Below are positions 53,633 to 64,000 of a stretch of DNA of 64,000 nucleotides, one piece after another. Source of the stretch: Metridium senile (Eukaryota; Cnidaria; Anthozoa; Actiniaria; Metridiidae); the NCBI GenBank assembly GCA_949775045.1, contig OX459098.1, positions 22,798,375 through 22,862,374 on the forward strand, given 5' to 3'. Both the position numbers and the translations under genes were made by a program. The notes beneath the pieces are model-generated. The model saw only the letters and a program-made list of their open reading frames with translations. It ran no database searches and was not told the DNA's origin. The number at the start of each line of letters is the position of its first letter. Position 1 is the stretch's first letter.

Positions 53633-53934
53633 GCCATGAATGGACTTAACCACTATGATTGGCGGCATGGCAGGCCATGGGGTTGTCATGACAACACAGT
53701 TACACTTCAGTCAAGTCTGATAGTAGCAAGGTCAATTATATGTTCTGATGATGGGTGGCCGTGGGACTTGCAGCTGCACGTTACCGCCATTATGGCGCGA
53801 AACACGAGAACACGTTGTCTAGCACGAGACTGACAAGAGATTGTAGTACACCGTGATGAAAGCGTTTCTACTCAAGGACCGTTGTCTACATCACTATTAT
53901 TGTTACGGCAATTTGACTTACAAGAGAACAAGAT

Positions 53935-54185
53935 ACAGTAAAACCCCACGTATAACAACCTAAAATTTAAGAACCTGTCAGGCTGAAATTTTCACTTGTT
54001 TTTTTTTGTAAAAAGAGAACCATGTGCAAAAGCATTGATAAATAGGAAGAAAGGTGTTGTAATGATAAAGTGAGTGATGCTGAAAAAACCTAGATAGCCC
54101 GATTTCAAGTTAAGCACCATTTATATAAGAACCTATTCAAGCTGACTTGGAAACATTTAGGTTCTTATACGTAGGGTTTTACTGT
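53935..54185. mobile_element. MITE with acagtaaaacccnacgtat termini
   Basis: Ends acagtaaaaccccacgtata / tacgtagggttttactgt; aacctaaaatttaagaacct and aggttcttat arms. T at each outer side leaves a possible TA target, as in Tc1/mariner-type elements. Confidence 0.75.
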
Positions 54186-54633
54186 CTGTCGTATATGACG
54201 TCATATCATGACAAAAAGTGTTGGAATAATGAATTATGGTGTTTGGGATTGTTTTTACAAACTATGTACGAAGAGCAGTTCTTCTCCTTCCTCGATCAGT
54301 GCTATTTTCTACCAGCTGTTCAGTCATCTCTTCTAGTTCATGTCGATTAGTGTTAAGAGCAGCTCGACAAGATCATCACGAGATGACGACAGGTCAAGAC
54401 ACCTGCATATTCTAGACCCTGACCTTGAATCAATGATATTAGTATAACGATGGTTGTCGGCCAACACATTGATCACAAACAGGGCCCACAAACTATTTTA
54501 CATACTCTATACATCTGCTATTGTTTATGTGCAACATGGTGTGCATGCCTTGTGGCACTTTCCTGTCATCCATATACATACGATATGTGTATGCAGTATA
54601 CTGGTATATGTGCATACTTGCATGCCTTTGGGA

Positions 54634-54930
54634 TATGGGTATACACCCTTTCCAAAAAAGTTTGTCACCCGTGAAAGCACACAAGCTAGTGGCGCAAAGG
54701 ATCATGGATCAGTTAAGAAAACCAAATGTGCATTCGGAACGCCTTTCTTGTTGTTTGATAAGTCAAAATGGACATTTCTCAATAACACATTGACAAGTGT
54801 AGCATGTGGCCATGAAATCCCTGCGTTCTAATAAAGTATACAAAGGCAACCCATAATCCCCTGCGCTACTAGCTTGTAGGCTTTTCACTTCACGGGTGAC
54901 AAAGTTTCTCGGAAAGGGTGTATCACTATA
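54634..54930. mobile_element. Foldback-type inverted-repeat element
   Basis: Left arm tatgggtatacaccctttcc, then agtttgtcacccgtgaa and agctagtggcgcaa; right arm mirrors these (ctgcgctactagcttgt; tcacgggtgacaaagtttct; ggaaagggtgtatcac). The 125-codon ORF across it is not supported as a gene. Confidence 0.75.
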
Positions 54931-55051
54931 TGGATCTACATGAACAAACATATCCACAACACTACATGATAACTATATTAACAGATCGATGTATATTCCT
55001 TGTGTATAAGAACAATCTAGACGGTGATCTATTCTATCGATACCCTGTCCT

Positions 55052-55078
55052 ATATATATATATATATATATATATATA
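55052..55078. repeat. (TA)n microsatellite
   Basis: Uninterrupted alternating TA. Confidence 0.95.
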
Positions 55079-55559
55079 CTATAAGATAAAACTATTAAAG
55101 CACGTGTTATATACAGGGTTGCAATGGTAGCCCGAACCGGAAGCCTGTATATCATTATCACGTTGATACGAGTTTATGGTTCTATATTATTGGTCGAGAA
55201 TCTATTTATAATAAGATTGACTGGTTTAACTGTCTTGTTTAAATATTCCACTATCAAAGATCTTAGTTTAGCTCAATCACATCTACATTCTTTGCGTAGG
55301 TTGTTGAGGAGGTTTTCACGTTTTTCGACATCCACAGTTAAGTATTTTATCATGAACTTAGCCTAAAGCACTTTGAGATGAGTGGAAAAGATAACGAAGC
55401 CAACTAAACTGAAATGAATAAAAGATAACGATTTTCCAACAAACAAACAAAAACCCACCAATGAAGGGGTATAATAGTAAAAAAAGACAAAGAAAATATA
55501 ATAGACTAAGACAGCTAGCGATAGCCAGGGACATCTAGACGGGAATGCAAACAAACAAT

Positions 55560-55835
55560 GACAGCGAGACGGACATCAATAAACACTGAAGACAGACAGA
55601 CATAACTAAAAACTGAAGACAGACAGACAGACATAGCTAAAAACTGAAGACAGACAGATATCACTAAAAACTGAAGACAGACGGACATCAATAAAAACTG
55701 AAGACAGACAGACAACTAAAAACTGAAGACAGACGGACAGACAGATAGACATAACTAAAAACTGAAGACAGACAGAGACATAACTAAAAACTGAAGACAG
55801 ACAGACAGACATCTCTCAAAGACAGACAGATACCT
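55560..55835 (+). repeat. Minisatellite, gacagacagac-ataactaaaaactgaa units
   Basis: About eight irregular units of 27-36 bases, each with (acagacgg)n and a catcaataaaaactgaa or cataactaaaaactgaa part. Its ORFs on the minus strand are repeat translation. Confidence 0.9.
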
Positions 55836-57854
55836 GATAACTAAAGTCAGACAAGTAGCAGGATAAAGACACAACATGCCAACAAATCGTGAACTATTTA
55901 GAAATAAAAAGGTGAAAAGTGAAACTACTAACTGGATATGTATTTGCATGTTCGTTTTTCACTTAGATATGTCAGTCAGAAAGGTGTTTCTATATAAAGC
56001 CGGTGTATGCGTGCAGTCTTATTGACATCATGCATTCACTGATTACATATACACTGACAAATGAATATGCAAAACAACCTTTTTGAATGGGTTAAATATT
56101 CGTACCAGTTGCAAGTAATATGGAGAAACTATACCTACTACAACATCAAATACTACTGCAACCTGATCGTGCTGTATTCAAACTACAAGGAAGTACTTTT
56201 AGGAATATTAACACCTTCTAAGTTTATGGATATAAAATACTTCGTATTGCATTTGAAATAAAATTTCCGATTGAAATATCATGTGAATCCTTTTACTTTT
56301 GTTCGATATTGCCTGTACGCTTGTCAAATCCGGCTTAATTCATCAATATGTGTACATTTTGCTTTTGTTGGGCCGTAAGACCGCAATGGTTCAGCAACAA
56401 TATCGTCCTTTACTGAATTAACAACACACGAACCTTCATCACATGTAAAAAATCATTCTACAATATATTAGTATATGTACCTTTCTTGTCGTACGCGATG
56501 TGTTCAGCCGGTGAATGGATGGGATTCAATGATCAGCTTACAATGACTGCCTACGTATATGGAGTGACCGTTAGCCAATCACCGATCAGATTGTTGTCAT
56601 GAATGATATATTAATAAACCTGCTCATATCATCTAGGGAGGAGAGGTTATTGTAAAACACCAAATATCCAACCTTAAAAACATATTTCACTTGTTTATAA
56701 AACACCAGGTTAGATTTACAAGGAAATGGGGTGTTTGAAGAGTGTTTGGTTTTAGATAGATGATATTTTACAAGGCCAAGAGGTTGCGTGAGGTGAAAGG
56801 TTTTTCAGATATTCAACCGAAATTAGCTTATCAAAGATTGACGACCCACTCAGGGAATTGGCGGGAAAACAGAGAGCAACGCGGCATGGAGTGATAATCT
56901 TACAAATTGTATTCATTCAAATAAACTCATCAAGCTAGATTGAATAGAAACGGTATTTCCAAAAAAACATTTCCATCAAATAAAAGCAGCACATTCAGGT
57001 CGAGTTGAACTAGACTAGACATAGTTTACAGAGTGTGTTTGTATAGTGGCATATAAAGAGCTACATGAATAAACCTTTACATTGAAAATCATAATTAAAA
57101 AGAAATCAACATAAAGTCCCATTAACATTTTAACCCATGTAATATCTTCTATGTATTCGATGTCGCTAGTACAGTTATAGTACAGCTATATAGTACAGTT
57201 CTCGTAGGAATCCATTGTGGAATATTATGACAGCCGCTATCGTTGCCTTGAGATACTTTCCTAAAATAAACATGGAGCCACGAAAGGCGGCTTGCATATG
57301 AATAGTATACTACAGCTTATCCTGTATTCTATTCGTGATGATATTATCTTGTATTACAACATAAAAACTTTATATATGCTATTTTGATTTATCCTGTTTT
57401 ATAACATAGAAACTTACATCTATTTTTAGTTAGATTTTTTTTCGATCTTTTTTTTCAAGTGGTTGTCATTGCACGCATTACTAGCAAGTGCACGATGATT
57501 AAACCACTATACACCTTAGGCAGTGTTCTTCTCGTCCGTTGTCTTTCATATTATAAAACCCTAAAAAAGAATGTGCTGACTGTCACTGAGTACACGAAAC
57601 TTGTAGTAGAGGGTTTGTGGTCATCGAGAATGATAATTTCGTTGAGTTATTTATAAAACTGTAATACGAAACAGCTCCCCTTAGGGTACCGAAACATTCA
57701 TTTTTTACATCACTATATGATATGTTATAGATTATCAAACCAAGATTATTCGTAACAAGAAAAAAATATACTTGAAACCCTTTGTCAAGAAGTCCGGAAG
57801 GAAAGGATTTCACATAAAGGAAACATGAAAATAAGCATTATCAACAAAGTAGAT

Positions 57855-58168
57855 TTTTTTTTCTGTTGAATGTAAGAGTTAATATTAGAATAAAAGGTTT
57901 TTTTACTTACTAAGATTTGGTAGAGGTGTGTTTCTTTACTGCACTAGATTAATTCATTCACTTATGGCTGAATATATTAATCTAGCCTTAAGTAAATAAA
58001 GAAAACATTTGTTTCTGTTAGATGTAAGAGTTAATATTAGAATAAAAGGTTTTTTACCGACTTACTAAGATTTGGCTCCTAAGATTTGGTCGAGGCGTGT
58101 TTCTGTACAGCACTAGATTCATTTATGGCTGAATACATTAATCTGGCCTTAAGTAAATAAAGAAAACA
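57855..58168 (+). repeat. Tandem direct duplication of about 150 bp
   Basis: Two copies of tttctgttgaatgtaagagt...aagtaaataaagaaaacatt about 85-90% alike; the second has a small internal repeat of ctaagatttgg. Junk or old element; no function seen. Confidence 0.85.
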
Positions 58169-59227
58169 TTGTCGATAATCATCGTTCAGTTCACTGATTT
58201 TATTCCATCCAAAGAATAATTGAATAACTACCAAAAGGGTGCCTTTTATATCATTCATTAGCATCAATACTGCAATTACAATGAAACACGCCGATCTACC
58301 CTTTCCTTAAATACCATTGATCGCATTGATCTTTTACAAAGACCTTTTTAGAGGTGGAAAAATTGTCTTTTTGTAATGTCAGTTTATTTACAGAAATCAA
58401 AAGGGACATCCAAATGTCATTTCCTAGTTTGCCGTCCCCATCAGACGCGTTGACGCCGTCCAAAAAGGTGTTTGAATAAAGGCATTTTGATTGTACGTAA
58501 AAACAGCAGGGGTTCGACTGTAAAACGGCTAAATTGATATAATCAACCTATTGACCAGGATTTGATTTGTACAAACAATGTTTATATTCACAAGCCTTGC
58601 TTTGTATTATTCAGTAGATTTAGCAGTAACGGATTACAACAAATAGCCCATACATAAGGGCCACGCCCTTTTGAACCATGCAATATCCTTGATGAATTGA
58701 TCGAGGTAGAGCCGTTATCTGATGAACAATTCGAGTATAACGATAAGAAAAACGATTATGTTAATACACAAACTACTCTGTAAAAACATCATTTCCCTTA
58801 TGACATTCATTTGAATGATTGATATGAATTACTACTTGAAAGGCGATCGAACAATAACTTATTCATGATTGATATATCCATACCGTAAACTAGAATATAA
58901 ATATGATACTAAAATACTACCTATATATGATAAATTGTACTTAATTAAGAAGACCATCAAAGCGATGCACGTACTGAGAGTTGATTGTCAACCACCGACA
59001 AGTGAAATGTTAAACCTTGCAATTACTCCACTTTCAAAGTGCTTATTTAATGGCACAAAAGGTCTGACGAGACGGCATAAAACAATCGAGTGTCTCATCT
59101 CATTATTTCTTTACTGTTGGACTATTGGAGAACGACCTTTGTAAGGGACTTCGCGTCCTATTGTTGTCTCTCCTTTGACTTTGTAAACCATGTCCAAAGT
59201 TATCCTAAAATATAAAACCGCCATTAT

Positions 59228-59291
59228 AAACGTCACTAAATTGAAGTCAACATTTTTTACGGTGATACTAATTTCATTATATTACCTATCA
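59228..59291 (+). repeat. Dispersed repeat family A, fragment
   Basis: Contains cgtcactaaattgaagtcaa, catttttta-cggtgatac, and taatttcattatattaccta as in the other copies. Confidence 0.65.
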
Positions 59292-60254
59292 TAAATAAAA
59301 CCTAGCAATGAACTTTTTATAAAAAAAAGTATTGGTTTCTGTATTTCACAAAATGTTAGCAAGTTTCGTGGTTTAATCAACTAATGCAAACAAGCGAAGA
59401 TCATTTTCATTTATCCATGGAGAATATTTTGCATAAAAAAACACTTGATATGAGGATTCTGTAAAAAGACGACATTCGAAACCATATCAATATTAGAAGT
59501 CATTAGTTAACCCGAGAGCTGCAATGTACTAACCGACAATCCTATTATTGTAGTAATGATAAGGGCGACGGTACTGCTGCACGTATATACTAAAAGGTTG
59601 TTTCCTTAAAAGGTTTAGTGTATACATTAACACTACCGTGTTAAGCATGGTATAAACTTGTTTCTCATAAATCGTGTAAATATAGCAAAAATAATGTGAA
59701 ATGAATGCACCATTGATGAATATATTAGTCCACGTGGAGTACACACCCACCACTTACAAACACGTGGGTTACGGTCTGGGTGCTCGGTATTCATTACAGA
59801 CACCCCCTGCAGCCCTACCATACAGGTGGTCGTAGTCGACGATTTTTGCCCTTTTTCCTCCGCTAAAGAATGAATGCCCGAAAGGCGTCAGTAACATGTA
59901 AGATAGAACACAATGCCAGTGATCTACTATATTATTTGTTTAATTTGATATCTACTTATAATATAAGGTATTTGACTATTGTAACATAAATAAGGCACGA
60001 CCTGTATTCAATAAATAACATGAATAAGGTTTTCATAAAACCAAACCATAAAATACATTAAAACACACTCGCTTCGTTTACGGTCGACTTCCAGGCCATT
60101 ATATAATCTTAAAATCTTTTCCCTCTCCATCCATTTACTTTTCTTTCGTTCTTTTAATTCTATCCACTCCGTTTTCTGGTGAAGCCTATAAGGCAAATAA
60201 TTTATTGTAATCTAAAAGCTTAGCCTGGGTGGTTACCCAGTCAATGTGACGTCA

Positions 60255-63200
60255 TCAGACTTCCCATGATTCATTAGCTACACCGGTGACTTGTTTCTTT
60301 GGTTGAGCTGGCGTATTGTCTTGATTGACGCGTTCCTGCAGGCATTGAAAACATCTGGTCAGTGGACACTACTTTAGATAAATAGCTAAATAATCTAGAA
60401 GTTACTATGGCAACAAAATCATACCGTGACTCCTTCCTGATTGGTTGATGGTAATTTGCTTCGTTTATCACTTGGATCTGATAAAGTAGGTGTGGCTGGC
60501 ATGCGGCGCGGTGATTGTCGGGATTGTTTGGGATGTATAGACGGTGTTTGACAGTCTTTATGCCAATCATCGATCAATTCCCATAACCTGCTGTGTTTCT
60601 CAGTGAGCACGTGATTCTGTAACAAACAGTCAATCAGTTAATTACATAACAATAGCGGCCTGGTTACCTGGACACACGTACCTCGTGTTGAACTGATTTG
60701 ATTTGAACAACTTGTTCTTGTATCGTAGATCGAAGCTAGGAGGAAAAACATAAAAATATCCTTATAGCATGATCATTATCATAATCAGGTAATAGTTGAA
60801 ATAAACAATAAATAAATAACAATAGAATTGGCACAAGCTAGGGGGTAAAAACATAAAATATCCTTATATCATCATCATGTATAGTTTAATCAACGAGCAG
60901 GAGTGTTTTATCAGGATTTATAAATGCCCATAAAGGTCTCCCGCTCATTTTTTATCTATTACTTAACATTTTTTATCTATTACTAACCCTGATAAAACAC
61001 GATCTGCAAGTTTATTGAACGGCTTCAAAAACTCCAACCTATATAATTTTTGTGTTTTTTTGTAAAATCAAGGATTTACACAGACATCATGAGAAGCACA
61101 GAAATAATCTGAGCCCCAGATTTGAATTATTTAATATTTATCATTGGTACTAACTATTGCCATCATAACGACACCCATCACTATTATGATTATCATTGTG
61201 ATGATGTGTCTACTGTCATCAGCTCACCTGTTTATTTTCTCCTTCCAACTGTAGAATTCTTTGCAACAAGCCACTTTGACTTTTAGCTGAGAGAAAACAA
61301 ACCTTATGTATAAATATCGAAAAGTCTACGTAAACCATAAATGACGTCACTACTTACCATCACTGACGTCATCAGGTGAATAATGATCGGTATCATACTG
61401 CACACCAACTGACGTCATCAGAGGACCATCATGGGTAACATTCGTCAACGACGATGATGATCTGACGGGAATAAATTATCAATAGAAAATGATTGTTGGC
61501 TGGATAATATGCTAGATCAACATGTGCACCACAATCTTGTTAAATCAACAAAGATCAAAGAGATGGTTTCAGTAAAATACATTTAATAATAATAATAATA
61601 ATAATATTTTATATAGCGTCAATTCCTTAAAGTTCAACAACGCTTTACATATTTAAAATAGGGTTTAAGAATATTTAATTTAATGTAATTAAAACAAGCT
61701 AAAAAATATTATAAAAAGCCAAATAAAGGCGGAAACATAGAAATCCTTGCATAGAAGGAATTCATATATAAAAATGTATTATATATCGGTAATTAATATA
61801 TGTTAAAATTATAAGTTAATCAATTAATTAATCAGAAAGAAGAATACGCCTTTCTAAACAGAAACGTTTTAAGATCACGCTTGAATAAAGTGATGTCAGT
61901 AAATGATCTAATATGCACAGGAAGGCTATTCCATAGATCTGGAGCTGCATTAGAGAAGGCTCGTTTGCCATATGTTTTCAGACAGTAAGAGCCCCTGGTT
62001 AAAAGGTGCGATGATGCAGATCTTAGCTGGCGAACTGGGGCATATGGTTCAATAAGCTCACGGATATATGGCGGAGCACAATCATTCAAAGCTTTGAAGG
62101 TTAACAACAGTATCTTATAATTAATTCGCTGTTCTACAGGCAACCAATGTAAGCGGCGCAGGACAGGAGTAATGTGATCATGCTTGTGACAGCACGATAC
62201 CAGTCGTGCTGCAGCATTCTGAACCCGTTGAAGTTTCTGAATTAGGTAATTCGGTACCCCGTACAACAAGGAATTACAAAAATCTAGTTTACTTGAAATA
62301 AAAGCATGTACCAGGGATTCACAGACTTCCATAGAAATATATTTTCGGATCTTCCAGATGTTTCTAATATGAAAAAAGCAAGACTTGCAGATGGAGGTAA
62401 TCTGATTTACAAGAGTTACTTTGTCGTCAAGAATCACTCCTATATCCCGAACGGATGATGAAAGAGGGATAATATGGTCGCAGCAGCATTTAACTATACA
62501 TGTGTCAATGTTAGTGAGAAAATGTCGCAAATGTTTGGGTTTGTCAGTGACTACACGCTGTACGATGGTATATATACCTGGTTTTACTGGTATTGGTATC
62601 ATCCATAGGAATGTACTCTGCTTCAATCAGTTCCTGTAGAATGAAATAACAAAATATTATCAATATCATCACCAACATTATCATCAACTTTATCATTATT
62701 ATCACCTACATTATCATTATTATTATCATCACCCACATTATCATTATCACCATCATCAACTTTATAATCATCAATGTCGTCAATGAATATCATTATCGTC
62801 ATAATCATCGTCAATGTCATCATCATCATTTCGACAATCAACATCATCATCAATGTCGTCAATATCATCAATGTCATCATCATCATCATCATCATCATTT
62901 CGTCAATATCATTATTTTCCTCTCATCACCATCATGATTATCAAGCATTACCTTCTTGAGCCATGAGGGCATAGAACTATCAGTTGCTGTAGTCGATGAC
63001 GGCGGGAATGGAGACGACGATGACTTGCTACCTGAGTCCATTGAATTAGAATCAATCGAGATATAATCGGCTTGATCAAGTTCCTGTGCATACAAACAAA
63101 ACCTTTCTTTAGAACAGTGTTTCTCTAGCAATATATACAAGTGAAAGAATGTAAAGTTATCTATTCTATGGCTGTGCGTATTTTTGTTTATTTTTATAAA

Positions 63201-63334
63201 ATTTATATAGTGGCAATATTACAGTTGAAACTAGTACAAGATTGTCTACATTAGCTTAACTCTCTTTATTGACTTAATTAATCTTTATTGTAAAGCATCT
63301 AGAGCAGACTTGGATAGGCGCTATACAAATTGCA

Positions 63335-63370
<36 letters not shown>

Positions 63371-63401
63371 CATTATTATTATTATTTTTATTGTTATTAT
63401 T

Positions 63402-63439
<38 letters not shown>

Positions 63440-63456
63440 TATTATTATTATCATTA

Positions 63457-63493
<37 letters not shown>

Positions 63494-63733
63494 TATCATT
63501 ATTATTATTATCATTATCATTATTACATACATCTTGTAGCCATGGAGGAGGGAGACTGGTGTCCCCAAGGGTTCTTGGGATTGGTGACCGCGGTGATGGA
63601 CCAACACCAGAGTCAGCGGTGTCCATCATTGGCATATGCGCGTGTCTATTGTCATACATCATGTGACCATCGTCATCATCAAGACTGTCAACCTCGATAC
63701 GCAGACGGTCTGAGAACACTGAGTCTTCCGTGG
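60255..63733 (-). CDS. Unrecognised coiled-coil protein, last eight exons (N-terminus off the right edge)
   Basis: Exons 63531-63733, 62952-63083, 62578-62633, 61358-61461, 61228-61286, 60682-60735, 60425-60616, 60255-60335; 293 codons, all in phase. Not recognised. Sequence in order: TADSGVGPSPRSPIP and TSLPPPWLQD; ELDQADYISIDSNS...SMPSWLKK; ELIEAEYIPMDD; a Ser-rich part with VGVQYDTDHYSPDD; a coiled coil QRILQLEGENKQLRSTIQEQ through VQHENHVLTEKHSRLWELID; Ser/Pro-rich RQSPRRMPATPTLSDP; C-terminus VANESWEV. The ending resembles a class II PDZ ligand (hydrophobic-x-hydrophobic), suggesting a scaffold or membrane-associated partner. Two adjacent exons begin with the same pattern EL-x2-A-x-YI, so they may be duplicates. 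A LINE remnant sits in the third intron. Confidence 0.75.
61588..62577 (-). mobile_element. LINE remnant (Jockey/CR1/L2-like), C-terminal end of reverse transcriptase
   Basis: Minus-strand frame with VRDIGVILDDKVTLVNQI, SKLDFCNSLLYGVPNYLIQK, LQRVQNAAARLV, LRRLHWLPVEQRINYKILLL, TFKALNDCAPPYI and DLWNSLPVHIR, the standard end of ORF2 in this clade. 5'-truncated: no endonuclease or YADD. The tail ends in (aat)n at 61588-61606. The frame is unbroken for about 230 codons, so insertion was fairly recent. The open frame runs by chance into the adjoining host exon. Confidence 0.92.
62648..62912. repeat. (ATC)n-rich microsatellite
   Basis: Imperfect cat/tat triplets in an intron of the right-end gene. 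ORFs are artefacts. Confidence 0.9.
63310..63530. repeat. LINE/SINE tail plus (ATT/ATC)n microsatellite
   Basis: Starts with ataggcgctatacaaattgc, a 3' end often seen on L2/CR1-type elements, followed by about 190 bases of att/atc triplets that reach the exon donor at 63530. Confidence 0.85.
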
Positions 63734-63740
63734 CTGGAAA

Positions 63741-64000
63741 ATATTATAACATCAACATCAACATCAACATCAACATCATTGATATTGTGATTATGATTAT
63801 GATTATAATCATTATTAGCATCATCATCAACATCATCATTATTATCATCATCATCAACATCATCATCATCAACATCATCATTATTATCATCATCATCAAC
63901 ATCATTATTATCATCATCATCATCATCAACTCATCGTTATTATCATCATCAAATTGATATTATTAACATCATCATCAACATCATTATTATCATCATCATC
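63741..64000. repeat. (ATC/ATT/AAC)n microsatellite, runs off the window
   Basis: Trinucleotide array beginning only about 5 bases upstream of the exon acceptor at 63733. No other content. Confidence 0.9.

Larger units (their letters stand above)
53633..60254. other. Gene-poor region
   Basis: 6.6 kb with no gene I can support. Contains a MITE (53935-54185), a foldback (54634-54930), a (TA)n tract, a minisatellite (55560-55835), a 150-bp direct duplication (57855-58168), a family A fragment (59228-59291) and otherwise unique AT-rich DNA. ORFs here are under 130 codons and low in similarity to anything I know. Confidence 0.55.

Noticed and set aside
54454..54831. 125-codon ORF in the gene-poor region
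   Set aside because: Spans half of an inverted-repeat element, lacks family resemblance, and has no supporting splice structure.
61832..62626. A 264-codon ORF as a host gene
   Set aside because: It fuses by chance a true exon (62578-62633) with a LINE reverse-transcriptase tail.
63299..63957. Poly-Ile/Leu/Asn/Met ORFs
   Set aside because: Translations of the ATT/ATC microsatellite; only 63531-63733 on the minus strand is exon.

Overview
This window is nuclear DNA from an animal, most likely a marine invertebrate. It is AT-rich, its genes are split by many GT-AG introns of about 100 bases to several kb, and the spaces between exons are full of miniature inverted-repeat elements, a tRNA-derived SINE, LINE remnants and minisatellites. 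Protein matches are to ordinary animal housekeeping genes at invertebrate-to-human distance. I cannot name the phylum. I reconstructed exons by hand from splice signals, reading-frame continuity and remembered human protein sequences; no alignment was run.

Layout. CEBPZ/NOC1 (minus, C-terminus lost off the left edge); COX16 (minus) head to head with MRPS5 (plus), start codons only 66 bases apart; MLH3 (minus) head to head with MRPL33 (plus); RBKS (minus) head to head with ACTR10 (plus); an intron-containing tRNA-Tyr(GTA) and CINP (minus) head to head with ZC2HC1C (plus); a DUSP3-like phosphatase (minus); an unrecognised acidic/basic protein gene (minus); about 9 kb of gene-poor, element-rich DNA; and the C-terminal eight exons of an unrecognised coiled-coil protein (minus) running off the right edge. 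Strands alternate, giving four divergent promoters and four convergent gene ends.

Functionally these are housekeeping genes: ribosome biogenesis (CEBPZ), mitochondrial ribosome and respiratory-chain assembly (MRPS5, MRPL33, COX16), mismatch repair (MLH3), ribose metabolism (RBKS), dynactin (ACTR10), checkpoint/replication (CINP). The human orthologues lie mostly on chromosomes 14 (COX16, MLH3, ACTR10, ZC2HC1C, CINP) and 2 (CEBPZ, MRPS5, MRPL33, RBKS), which suggests an ancestral linkage block.

Most interesting: (1) four separate tandem repeats whose units carry copies of a real splice site of the host gene (MRPS5, RBKS twice, ZC2HC1C); in RBKS one repeat would allow an in-frame 32-residue alternative that rebuilds the catalytic junction. 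(2) A minor-spliceosome intron in ACTR10 with a perfect ATATCCTTT donor whose reading frame demands an AT-AA boundary. (3) A GGGNTTCCTGTG motif in sense orientation just upstream of at least six start regions, present in four copies inside a foldback transposon in COX16. (4) Two TTAA-flanked miniature elements back to back, sharing one TTAA.
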